Shown piece after piece: positions 14,291 to 21,764 of a DNA stretch of 27,555 nt. Position 1 is the first letter of the stretch. Every line of letters begins with the position of its first letter. Location: contig JAFGOU010000456.1 of the NCBI GenBank assembly GCA_016926315.1, positions 1 through 27,555 on the forward strand, written 5' to 3'. Source of the DNA: Chitinispirillaceae bacterium. Lineage in GTDB: Bacteria; Fibrobacterota; Chitinivibrionia; Chitinivibrionales; Chitinispirillaceae. Below the pieces are notes generated by a model that saw nothing but the letters and a program-made list of their open reading frames with translations, was not told the DNA's origin and ran no database searches. The position numbers and the translations under genes are program-made.

Positions 14291-15816
14291 TGAGCACGCT
14301 TGACCGTGCGGAATCCGCACAGGAAAAAGGGGTATTGCGCGCCGGAAAAAGACCGGTGCGCGGACCGCAGGCATACGGCATCATTTCCCCAGTTTCCTCC
14401 CCGGAGAAGATGCAGGTCGCCGGTCGCGGGGCCCGAAGGGTCAACCACGGTTCCGTAGCCATAGTCTTCGTTTTCATAATCGTGTACAAACTCGCTCGCA
14501 TTGCCCGCCATGTCGTACAGGCCGTAGGCATTGGGAGGCGTGGTGGCCACCGGATGATTGCCCCATCCCTCCTCCCCTTCTCCTATGTCCCATGAATTGG
14601 CGCGCCAGATCGCGTTCTGCGAAACCTCGGCTGTGTCGGCCGCGCTCGAGGGGTAGCCGGGATAGTTCTTGTTCCAGTAAAAATCGGTCGCCGTGCCGCC
14701 GCGGCATGCATATTCCCATTCGGCTTCGGTGGGCAGGCGGTACCCGTTTTTCGAAAGATCGAACGAAACACCCGAAAGATCGAGCGGCTCTCCCGGCGGC
14801 GCATTCATGTCCGTATAGCGGTACACGGTGTCCAATCCTTCGATGTTGCTGCGCGCATTACAGAACAGCACCGCGTTGCCCCAGTAGAGGTAGTAGGCGG
14901 GATACCGGTCGCCGAACCCGAACAGCGAATCCCAGTTGAGCGGCGTGGCATAGCCGCTGTACCCGACGCTCATGATACTGTCATACAGCTTCTGGGTCAC
15001 CTCGGTCGTGTCCATCCAGAAATCATAGGTAAACGAAACCGTGTGCACCGGCTGTTCGCTCAGATATTTGTCGGGAGCCCCGACGTTCGGGTCAGGTTCT
15101 CCCATCTCGAAATCGTGCCCGCTTGCCATGATCTTCACCATGCCGTTGTCGTGCGTGAGACCGCCGGTCGGCTTCCAGGGATTGGACGCCGCAAGCGTTG
15201 CCGTCACCTGCTCCTCATAGTCGGGAAGGGCGGTCAGGTTGTTTTTCCAGCCTCTGGCGTAGATAATCAGGGTATCGACATAGGCAGCGGTTTTACCGGC
15301 GGAGCGTAACGACGACACGACTTTTCCCTGGTTCGTTATCAGGGCCGCCGGGTTCCCGGCGACCATTTTCATAATAGATGATTCGGATCCCCTGCAAAAG
15401 CGTACGATATACACGCCCGATGCGGTTTTTGGAAGCGTAACGGCGTGGGAACCCTGGCCAAGGTTCGTCATTGTTCGCGAAAAAAGCAGGCTGCCTGACT
15501 GATCGAACAGGTCAACGCTCGCCCGGGCGCCTGTTTTATCGATCGTAAAAAGCACCTTGCCGTCAGCAACCGACGGGAACGCCGGGATGTTCCGGCTTCC
15601 GGTTATCCGGTTTTTGATCGGCAGAGATCCGGTGATGGTAAAATCGCCCGAAGCATCGGTGTAGGTGGCCAGGTGCGGGTAGTTCTTGACGCTGACGCGC
15701 GCGCCCTGGATACCGTTACCGCCGCCGGTCACCGTGCCGCTTATGGACACCTCCTGGGCCTGGCTGGCTATAGTGAGGCACAGTGTTGCGATAACAACAG
15801 CAGTTACCTTTTTCAT
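14287..15816 (-). CDS. Secreted SUMF1/FGE-fold protein with N-terminal beta domains, 509 aa
   Basis: Signal peptide 1-20 (ending SQAQ). A carboxypeptidase-regulatory-like beta domain follows (about 23-65, SGTVTGGGNGIQGARVSVKN, then YTDASGDFTITG). Next is a FlgD/secretion-tail-like domain (about 78-150, SVDLFDQSGSLLFSRTM and SGVYIVRF). Last is a formylglycine-generating-enzyme (SUMF, PF03781) domain from about 225 to the end, with GYRLPTEAEWEYACRGG, AYGLYDMAGNASEFV, LLRGGNWGNDAVCLRSAHR and a final GFRTV. In true FGE two cysteines lie a few residues after the GGS motif; here only one (Cys482) is present, so sulfatase activation is doubtful, and no sulfatase is nearby. Many fold relatives are structural or ligand-binding. 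Its stop overlaps the CotH start. It probably heads the CotH operon. Confidence 0.9.
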   Translation of the reverse strand: MKKVTAVVIATLCLTIASQAQEVSISGTVTGGGNGIQGARVSVKNYPHLATYTDASGDFTITGSLPIKNRITGSRNIPAFPSVADGKVLFTIDKTGARASVDLFDQSGSLLFSRTMTNLGQGSHAVTLPKTASGVYIVRFCRGSESSIMKMVAGNPAALITNQGKVVSSLRSAGKTAAYVDTLIIYARGWKNNLTALPDYEEQVTATLAASNPWKPTGGLTHDNGMVKIMASGHDFEMGEPDPNVGAPDKYLSEQPVHTVSFTYDFWMDTTEVTQKLYDSIMSVGYSGYATPLNWDSLFGFGDRYPAYYLYWGNAVLFCNARSNIEGLDTVYRYTDMNAPPGEPLDLSGVSFDLSKNGYRLPTEAEWEYACRGGTATDFYWNKNYPGYPSSAADTAEVSQNAIWRANSWDIGEGEEGWGNHPVATTPPNAYGLYDMAGNASEFVHDYENEDYGYGTVVDPSGPATGDLHLLRGGNWGNDAVCLRSAHRSFSGAQYPFFLCGFRTVKRAQ

Positions 15817-15988
15817 GCGGACCCTCGCCTTCTACCTGATAAAAAATGTTGAAGTATTAATATACACAAGCATACCGACTTCACGCTAAAAAAAGCTCAC
15901 TCTCCTCAACGGAACGTGGAACCATGTATCCACATGCCATAACGGTCGATGCCGCACGTTTCTTGGGCTATTCGACACGCACCGTTCC
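15817..15988 (-). promoter_or_regulatory. Probable promoter region of the SUMF-CotH-VTC operon
   Basis: The 172-base gap between the second sulfotransferase-like gene and the SUMF gene is AT-rich next to the start. Read on the minus strand it has TTGTGTATATTAATAC about 50 bases before the ATG, which could include a -10 element. No clear -35 partner is seen. It is the only gap over 60 bases within 7045-15816, so a promoter here is reasonable. Confidence 0.35.
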
Positions 15989-17275
15989 TCACTGCGTTTT
16001 AACAAATCCATGACGGATTCCTGCTGCGCCATCTTTTTCGTACCCTCTGGAACGGTGCGCTTCAACGTAATAGACGCCGGGCCCAAGCGTTCCGGTTGAA
16101 ATACTGGCCGTTGATCCGCGCGAAGCCGACGAAAAAACCGTCTTCCCATTGAGCGTTACAATGCGCAGGAAAAGCGGCGCATTGTCCGGATTATCCAAAG
16201 CGACCTTCAGCATGCCGGTTGCCGCATTGTAGGAAAATTTCCCTGCGGCCGTTGGTTTCGGAACCGCAGTCGTGATCCTCGTATAGTCCTTGAGCCCCGG
16301 ATAGGCAGGGCCGTACATATAGGCCCGAGCCACCCTGCCGGGCAGGGTGATGGTCCGTATCTGGGTGCCGTCATCACTCAGCTCAACGACGGTGCTGCTC
16401 GCGGCGTTTACCAGGGTGTTGCCGTTCGGCAGTCGCTGCACCGATCCTTCATGCGCGGAATACCTGAAGGGGATATTTTTTACAAACCTTCGGGTAACCG
16501 GGTTGACCTCAACCACCTGGGTGCTGTTATTGACGACCATGAAATTGTTCACCCGCATGGCGGCGGTATCCGCGTCAGGCATGACAATGTTGGTTCCCAG
16601 GTAATATTTGGTTACCCACATTGCTCCATGGGTGGCGGTTCCTGAGGTGACGGCGTAGGTGTACACGATGCTTTTCGTCGCCTTGTTGATCACCACGAGC
16701 TTTTTCTGCTGATTTATATCTATTCCCACATAGTTAAGTTCCGGATTGTAGCTCACGCTGTTTATATACCCGCTTCTGCCCAGGCTGTCGGGCAGGTCAT
16801 ATTCCCAGACTTTGGTGTGACCGGAGGAGCCTGAGGGCTGGATCTCGACAATCTTGAGCCCGCCGGTGTTTGAGGCCCCGGCTACTAAAAAATTGCCGTT
16901 CGGCATGGGCTCAATGGTGTAGCCGGGCGTGTAGGTGGCGTCACATATCACGGCATCCCATACGATCTGCCCGTCCCAGCTTATTTTCTGGACACGGCCG
17001 TGGGGATATGCCCCGTCTCCCCGAACCGTGCAACTGGTGCTGATGGGAAACAGCGCACTTCCATCGGGAAGGAGGTGTGCATATGACCGGGCGCTGCTGG
17101 TCGCTCTCCAGGTATGCACGGTTCTCCCGCTCGGGTCGAGAAGATAGGCGTTATACCCGCTGGCGCAGAACACATATCCCTGGTACGCGTTTGATGCCGC
17201 AGGTAAAGGAACCGTAAAAACAAAACCGACCATGACTGCGAAGAGCAGGGCCTCGATCTTTGGATGATGAATCAT
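15989..17275 (-). CDS. Arylsulfotransferase-like secreted beta-propeller protein, 428 aa
   Basis: The ATG at 17275 is chosen because AGGAAG lies about nine bases upstream and it gives a signal peptide (MIHHPKIEALLFAVMVGFVF..., cleavage near AASNA). The mature protein has propeller-like repeats: YVFCASGYNAYLLDPSGRTV, LLPDGSALFP, GRVQKISWDGQIVWDAV and EGSVQRLPNGNTLV. This resembles the arylsulfotransferase family (ASST, PF05935/PF14269), periplasmic enzymes moving sulfate between phenols. It is more divergent than its neighbour: GYINSVSYNPELNYV has Ile where family members usually have His before N-S-V. Other histidines remain (ATHGAMW, SAHEGSVQ). The C-terminal 75 residues (VALDNPDNAPLFLRIVTLNG, then GPGVYYVEA) form a sorting-tail-like module. 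It may have lost sulfotransferase activity. Confidence 0.75.
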   Translation of the reverse strand: MIHHPKIEALLFAVMVGFVFTVPLPAASNAYQGYVFCASGYNAYLLDPSGRTVHTWRATSSARSYAHLLPDGSALFPISTSCTVRGDGAYPHGRVQKISWDGQIVWDAVICDATYTPGYTIEPMPNGNFLVAGASNTGGLKIVEIQPSGSSGHTKVWEYDLPDSLGRSGYINSVSYNPELNYVGIDINQQKKLVVINKATKSIVYTYAVTSGTATHGAMWVTKYYLGTNIVMPDADTAAMRVNNFMVVNNSTQVVEVNPVTRRFVKNIPFRYSAHEGSVQRLPNGNTLVNAASSTVVELSDDGTQIRTITLPGRVARAYMYGPAYPGLKDYTRITTAVPKPTAAGKFSYNAATGMLKVALDNPDNAPLFLRIVTLNGKTVFSSASRGSTASISTGTLGPGVYYVEAHRSRGYEKDGAAGIRHGFVKTQ

Positions 17276-17685
17276 ACTGCTCACTTCCTCTAAAAAAGGT
17301 TGTACGGATTCTGCCGTCTGCAGCCGGTTCCTTGCTTTATCTTCTGGACGGTTGGTACCGTGGCGCTTCTGCACAGTGTGTTTCTTTTGTGCAGGCAGTT
17401 GTTGCCAAGGCTTTTTCCCCGCGAATTGGCCCTGTTTCCGGAGACCTTAACCAAATAGTGTTACGAACAAATAAAACGATTAAGCGATCTGTATCTGGTT
17501 ACCTTTCCCGTTTCATGTGTCATCGACCGCTAACCATATCCTAATAAATCCTTAATAATATATGCTTATTAATGCTTAATTGCATGCAAATCATCTTCCG
17601 TTACTATTTTTATTCCTCCATTATCCCGTTCGCCGCCAGCCTTTTCTTCTTTTCATGCACCTTGCACGGCAGGGATATCCTGATC
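17276..17685. other. AT-rich intergenic region between the two sulfotransferase-like genes
   Basis: This 410-base gap has no convincing gene; a plus-strand frame at 17260-17544 lacks support. Positions about 17530-17600 are strongly AT-rich with repeated TTAA and TAAT steps (for instance TTAATAATATATGCTTATTA). That is suited to a promoter for the downstream minus-strand gene, though no -35/-10 pair stands out. A pyrimidine-rich stretch lies at 17610-17660, just beyond the end of the upstream gene on the minus strand. Confidence 0.4.
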
Positions 17686-19257
17686 TTACTGCCGGACCGC
17701 AACCCGTTCCCATGAAACAGTATTTCCAGAGCATATTTTAACGAAATACTGACCCGCAGGCCGCCTGCCGAGGTTCAAAACACTGTTCTGCAAAGGATAT
17801 CCGTCTACCACACTCCTGCCGCCAAGGGTAAAAAGCGAGACCCGGGCCCCATGCAACGGCTGCGCGGTGACTATCCGCACTTGCCCGCTCAGGGGATCGG
17901 ATACAATGGACAGCCGTTGACCTGCCGAATATACGGGTTTCCGCTGCACATAGGTCTGGCTGCCGTCGAGGTAACTGTAGGCATAACGCACGCCTTCCGT
18001 GGTGGTCGGAATGCCGGAAAGGTCCCATACGACAGCGCCCGCAGGAGTCAATTCAAACACCCTTCCACGGGACCCGCCTATACCGCCCATGGAAACGCCG
18101 CCGATGCAGATAAGCGTATTGCCGTTGGGAAGCCGTTGCACGCTGCCTTCGTTCCCCTGCAGGTCGCTGACCGCATGGGTCCACAAGGCCGCTGACGGGG
18201 CAAATGCCTGGCCATCGGTGCGGGGATATACGCCGTTTTTCGCGCCCGCGGGAACGATCTCCACGACCCTTCTGTTTCCGTTGTCAACGCACATCATATT
18301 GAACGCGCCGGGAATCGGCAGGCTGGTGCCCGGCATGGTGTCCTGCACCCAGCAGGAGCCGTGCTGCCCTCGTATCTGCTGGGTCCCGGTCACGCCGTAA
18401 TTCGAGGGCATACCCCACCGGTACAGGATATCGCCCCCCTTGCCGTATTTCCCTCCGGTATGGCCCCTGGCCTCTGCGGTGGTGGTGCTGTGATCGATCA
18501 CCATCATCTCGTTGAAGCCCTTGACACTGAGGACGAGCTGGTTCAAGGTCCGGTTGAAACTCACGCAATTGGTGTGCATTATGTCAAAATCGCCGCGAAA
18601 ACTGCCGATACCGCCCTCTCCCTTGTCGAGCAGCTCGGGCTTGCCGATGCCGGTCCCGGCCTGGCAGTTATGGTCGCCGGCCCACCATTCCCACACCACC
18701 TCGGCGGTGTTTAATCCCGTGGGTTTGAGCTCGGTGATTTTATCCCCCCAGGTCGTGTAACAGATGACTAGGACATTCGGTTTTTCCCGTGGGTTGTTGG
18801 TATAGTACACCGGCTCGATATCATGGTGCGGCATGTAGTCGGCGCTGCGATAGAGGTAATCCCAGGTCACGGTCCCGTCCCATTTGATGATCTGGAGCCT
18901 CCCGCCCTGGAGCGCGCCTTGCTGGGTCCAGCTCCCCCGGTCGCTCGAAGGCCAGAGAATGCTCGAGTCGCGCAGCAGATCGGCGCAGCCGGCGGAGTTG
19001 CTCCGGAGGTTCGACCACTGATGAACGATGGTTTTATCCATGTTATACAGGTAGGCGTTCGTTCCGCTGAAAACAAAGGTGTACCCCTCGAACGCGTTCT
19101 GCGACCCCATGATCGACGGTGCCCACAGAAAAAAAGCGGCACTGCATAATGTCACGATTCGGCTCGCGCATCGTGACGCCCCATATGAACAAAGGGGGAT
19201 AGTCATACTGTTCGAACGTGACCTCGTCGCAATTACCTTCCTACCAATTATAGACAT
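17686..19257 (-). CDS. Arylsulfotransferase (ASST)-family secreted protein, 523 aa
   Basis: AAGGA lies about eight bases before the ATG. The signal peptide has a long basic start and a core SRIVTLCSAAFFLWAPSIMG. ASST family landmarks are clear: GRLQIIKWDGTVTWDY, PHHDIEPVYY, a HTNCVSFNRTLNQLVLSVKG block (His before N-x-V), FNEMMVIDHSTTTAEARGH, GGKYGKGGDILYRWG, GQHGSCW and LPNGNTLI. In E. coli ASST, histidines in such positions form the sulfuryl-transfer site, so this copy looks more like a real enzyme than its downstream neighbour. One site differs: GNEGSVQRLPNGN has Asn where the neighbour has His. The C-terminal 75 residues are a sorting-tail-like beta module (GARVSLFTLGGRSVVDGYPL, then PAGQYFVKI). 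It starts 36 bases after the LRR lipoprotein stop. Confidence 0.85.
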   Translation of the reverse strand: MSIIGRKVIATRSRSNSMTIPLCSYGASRCASRIVTLCSAAFFLWAPSIMGSQNAFEGYTFVFSGTNAYLYNMDKTIVHQWSNLRSNSAGCADLLRDSSILWPSSDRGSWTQQGALQGGRLQIIKWDGTVTWDYLYRSADYMPHHDIEPVYYTNNPREKPNVLVICYTTWGDKITELKPTGLNTAEVVWEWWAGDHNCQAGTGIGKPELLDKGEGGIGSFRGDFDIMHTNCVSFNRTLNQLVLSVKGFNEMMVIDHSTTTAEARGHTGGKYGKGGDILYRWGMPSNYGVTGTQQIRGQHGSCWVQDTMPGTSLPIPGAFNMMCVDNGNRRVVEIVPAGAKNGVYPRTDGQAFAPSAALWTHAVSDLQGNEGSVQRLPNGNTLICIGGVSMGGIGGSRGRVFELTPAGAVVWDLSGIPTTTEGVRYAYSYLDGSQTYVQRKPVYSAGQRLSIVSDPLSGQVRIVTAQPLHGARVSLFTLGGRSVVDGYPLQNSVLNLGRRPAGQYFVKICSGNTVSWERVAVRQ

Positions 19258-19292
19258 GGAGCCATCCTTTCATTTCCCCCTCCTCATGGTGT

Positions 19293-20483
19293 TTATTCTT
19301 TCGTGCTTCTGCATCGTTGCGTGCTTCTCCAGTCGGAATCATACCGGTCCGCCCATGCCGCCATTGCCTGGTCCAGAGCGCAGAGCCGGTTGTTCGACAA
19401 CTCCAGAAACAAAAGGCCGGTACACTGCACAATCGACGGCGGCAGTTGGGTCAGTTCGTTGCCGTACAGATCGAGCTCCCGCAAAAGGGAAAGGTTTCCC
19501 ACGCTCGATGAAAATTCAGGTATATGGTTCCCGTCCAGCCGCACGACTTCGAGCTTGCTCATCCTGCCCATGTCCGGGAACATGAACGGAAGACCGGTCC
19601 GGCCCAGATCAAGCACCCGCAGCTCGATAAGCTTGTTGACGTCGGGTGGAATGCCGTTTTGCATCAAGCGGTTCCGGAGGTGTAACTCAACGATCCTGCC
19701 GTTTTCGACCCTGGTGACCTCGCCGGTCCTCACATAATTCAAGCCGGCAGCGTCAAGAATATACCGCACGACCGCGCTGTCGCATGAACCGTCGAGGCAG
19801 GGCGGCGGCGGCGGTGGCCGCATCCTGAATGAGCCGATATTCCGCTGCTCGCCGTTCTGCACCTCGACCGACAGGTCCATGCCGTCGAATTCGCTGGTGT
19901 CCGGACCCGCCGGCAAATAGGCGCCGATATGCAGGCGATGCCTGCCGGACGGGATCGTGAGGGAAAAATTTCCCATGCTGTCCGGTCGCGCCGAACGCTG
20001 CAGCCCGTATACCTGTATATATCCGAACGCGTCGCCGCCGTAGCCCACCTGGACATTTCCCGTCATCTCCGCCAGCGGAGAAACCGTATCGTTTGGCAGC
20101 GCAACCATTTTATCGCTTGACGAGAGCATAAGCGGTATCGTTACACCGAGGGAATCGTTGACGGTGATTTCGACGGTGTAGGAATCGGGCAGCATACCGC
20201 ACATAGCGTACGATCCGTTCGGCCGCGTGACCGTATCGATGAGGGAACGCGTCGCCAGATACATCTCGGAATTCGCCGAATCAGCGAGAAAATCAATTGG
20301 CCGCAGTCTCACGGTTGCATTGGCAACCGGCGCTCCTTCCTGATCAACGACGGTCCCGCTTATTGCGCTGACTTCGGTCCCGGACGAACCGCCGGTGTCA
20401 AGAGAAGAGATACTGCAACCCGTGCACATGAGGGTCAGGAGTACTGCGCACGCCAGGAGCATATTAGGGACGGTCTTTGTCAT
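19293..20483 (-). CDS. Lipoprotein with carboxypeptidase-regulatory-like and leucine-rich-repeat domains, 396 aa
   Basis: A lipoprotein signal ends in LLTLMCTGC (Cys23 as the likely lipid site). A carboxypeptidase-regulatory-like beta domain follows at about 40-130 (SGTVVDQEGAPVANATVRLR; NGSYAMCGMLPDSYTVEI), then a related domain at about 135-220 (GYIQVYGLQRSARPDSMGNF). A run of six prolines at about 224-229 links to four or five leucine-rich repeats from about 262 to 370: IVELHLRNRLMQNGIPPDV, LIELRVLDLGRTGLPFMFPD, LEVVRLDGNHIPEF, LLRELDLYGNELTQLP and LLFLELSNNRLCALD. This suggests a surface protein that binds other proteins or polysaccharide. AGGAG precedes the ATG, and the start overlaps the regulator's end by 20 bases, so the two are coupled. 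Confidence 0.88.
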   Translation of the reverse strand: MTKTVPNMLLACAVLLTLMCTGCSISSLDTGGSSGTEVSAISGTVVDQEGAPVANATVRLRPIDFLADSANSEMYLATRSLIDTVTRPNGSYAMCGMLPDSYTVEITVNDSLGVTIPLMLSSSDKMVALPNDTVSPLAEMTGNVQVGYGGDAFGYIQVYGLQRSARPDSMGNFSLTIPSGRHRLHIGAYLPAGPDTSEFDGMDLSVEVQNGEQRNIGSFRMRPPPPPPCLDGSCDSAVVRYILDAAGLNYVRTGEVTRVENGRIVELHLRNRLMQNGIPPDVNKLIELRVLDLGRTGLPFMFPDMGRMSKLEVVRLDGNHIPEFSSSVGNLSLLRELDLYGNELTQLPPSIVQCTGLLFLELSNNRLCALDQAMAAWADRYDSDWRSTQRCRSTKE

Positions 20484-21309
20484 TATCCACGCTCCTGCTT
20501 ACCGGAAAAAAGTTTATCGTGAGCTGATAGGCCGTCGCCGGTTTTTCGTCTATCCGTGCGATTTCCATGAGCTGGTGCTGCATATCGCGCAGCCGCAGTT
20601 TGAAAAGCTCGAAGGTCTCGGGGGAAATCGAAAACGTTGTCGACGTGGTCATGCGGTTACGCACCGGTACCGTATCATAGGCCTTGAGCGCCACGTGCAG
20701 CATCTCCATCTGGAATTTTTCAATGGCAAACGCATCGGTTGCTCCCGCTTTAACATTGATCAGGTTCTGGGTCTGATGGTACAGGCCCTGGCTGTCACGT
20801 TCAATGAATCCAAGCCGCTCAAGAAGCATGATCGACCGTTTCGCCTCGCTCCCCCTGATCGGCGGCACAAGAAACGCTGCAAGACGGTCGAAATCATCCT
20901 TGAAATCGAAGAAAATGACTACCTCGCGTATGACGCTGTGATACCACGTGCTGTAATATTCATACCGGTCTTTGGGAATGATCGCGATATCAATCGGCCG
21001 CCTGATTTCAACAAGACGGCTGTAATACGATGTCTTTTCCGAGATGGTTGACGCCTGGTTGAAGAACACCAGGTTTTCAAAAAACTCCTCTTCGTCGCGA
21101 TTATGACCAATGGCTTGGGAAATTTTCAGCACCGTCGCTTTGGTCAGGTTCCGTTTTCCTTCAATTACATGAAATAGAAATGACGGGGCGGCGATACCTG
21201 CTTTTTCCGAAAACGAGCGGTAGGAAAAGCTTTTCTTAAGCGCTTTTTGCTCGTTATAGTACTCCCGCAGGTATTCGCGGTAGTTCTGATGCTCAAACAC
21301 GTCCGCCAT
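20464..21309 (-). CDS. TIGR02147-family putative transcriptional regulator, 281 aa
   Basis: The protein matches TIGR02147, a family first described from Fibrobacter: ADVFEHQNYREYLREYY, then a helix-turn-helix-like segment SYRSFSEKAGIAAPSFLFHV with EGKRNLTKATVLKISQAIG, EEEFFENLVFFNQA, YYSTWYHSVIREVV, a winged-helix-like RSIMLLERLGFIERDSQGLYHQT and STTFSISPETFELFKLRLRD. It has no signal peptide or membrane segment. A DNA-binding regulator role fits but is inferred. The ATG at 21309 is chosen because GAGAGA lies six bases upstream; ATGs at 21315 and 21348 are alternatives. It overlaps the LRR lipoprotein gene by 20 bases and has two large palindromes upstream, suggesting control of its own operon. 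Confidence 0.88.
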   Translation of the reverse strand: MADVFEHQNYREYLREYYNEQKALKKSFSYRSFSEKAGIAAPSFLFHVIEGKRNLTKATVLKISQAIGHNRDEEEFFENLVFFNQASTISEKTSYYSRLVEIRRPIDIAIIPKDRYEYYSTWYHSVIREVVIFFDFKDDFDRLAAFLVPPIRGSEAKRSIMLLERLGFIERDSQGLYHQTQNLINVKAGATDAFAIEKFQMEMLHVALKAYDTVPVRNRMTTSTTFSISPETFELFKLRLRDMQHQLMEIARIDEKPATAYQLTINFFPVSRSVDNDKDRP

Positions 21310-21353
21310 ATTCATTCTCTCATTCAATACGAACAAATCACGAGCCATGAGGT

Positions 21354-21385
21354 AATATAGCAAAAAATTAGGTTTTTGCTATATT
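21354..21385 (-). promoter_or_regulatory. Inverted repeat with 13-base arms upstream of the regulator (candidate operator)
   Basis: AATATAGCAAAAA (21354-21366) and TTTTTGCTATATT (21373-21385) are perfect complements around a six-base spacer. The element lies 45 bases before the regulator start and includes TATATT, which could be a -10 box on the minus strand. An operator overlapping the promoter is the simplest reading; a transcription attenuator is possible. Confidence 0.65.
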
Positions 21386-21405
21386 ATTATCAGGTTTATG
21401 TAACA

Positions 21406-21429
21406 TTTCGTTCTCTTAAGAGAACGAAA
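21406..21429. promoter_or_regulatory. 24-bp perfect palindrome upstream of the regulator (candidate operator)
   Basis: The palindrome contains CGTTCTCTTAAGAGAACG at its centre, flanked by TTT and AAA, and has no spacer. It lies about 97 bases before the regulator start and 20 bases from the other inverted repeat. A loopless GC-containing palindrome of this length is typical of a dimeric-protein binding site. Which protein binds is unknown; the TIGR02147 product is the nearest candidate. Confidence 0.65.
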
Positions 21430-21522
21430 CAGGGTCATCCTGCTGGTTAATGTCTTGGGAATTAGCGAGAAATCCGGAGCAGTCGAATTATTATGAAGGG
21501 GAACAAGACTATTGGTACTGGC

Positions 21523-21764
21523 TCACTCGAGAATCGTCACTTCGCCGGTGGCTAATTCATAAAATGCCGGCAGTATGCTGATTTTCCGTTTTTCAGCCAG
21601 TTCCTTCAACACCGGCGACAGGGTTATTAGCATTATTGCCGTTGCTTTTGCATGAGCTCGTGCGATAGCATCGGGATCCGAAGAACGACCCATCCAGTCA
21701 ATGAAAGGGCCGTATTTTTTCAATAAAGACGCGGCTGGTTGCCCGGCCTTTTGCCGGCAGATCA
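21523..21764 (-). pseudogene. Remnant of a beta-carbonic anhydrase (C-terminal part only)
   Basis: The frame directly after the transporter stop reads like the last 75-80 residues of a beta-class carbonic anhydrase: AASLLKKYGPFIDWM, then AIARAHAKATAIML, SPVLKELAEKRKISILPAFY and ELATGEVTIL, matching the family's SPVL-x-E-L helix and A-x-Y-D/E-L-x-T-G-x-V ending. The N-terminal part with the zinc ligands (C-x-D-S-R and H-x-x-C) is absent, so no activity is expected. Reading upstream runs into the transporter's end in another frame. A deletion that removed the first two thirds is the simplest view. An internal ATG at the start of MGRSSDPDAI could give a 56-residue peptide, which is probably meaningless. 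Confidence 0.65.

Noticed and set aside
14287..15816. Diversity-generating retroelement target
   Set aside because: The SUMF/C-type-lectin-like fold is used by such targets, but there is no reverse transcriptase or template repeat in the window.
15886..16149. Minus-strand frame overlapping the end of the second sulfotransferase-like gene as a frameshifted continuation
   Set aside because: The annotated frame ends normally after its sorting-tail-like module, and the alternative frame adds no family sequence.
17260..17544. Plus-strand 94-codon frame in the sulfotransferase gap
   Set aside because: It starts inside the antisense signal-peptide region of the downstream gene and shows no recognisable features.
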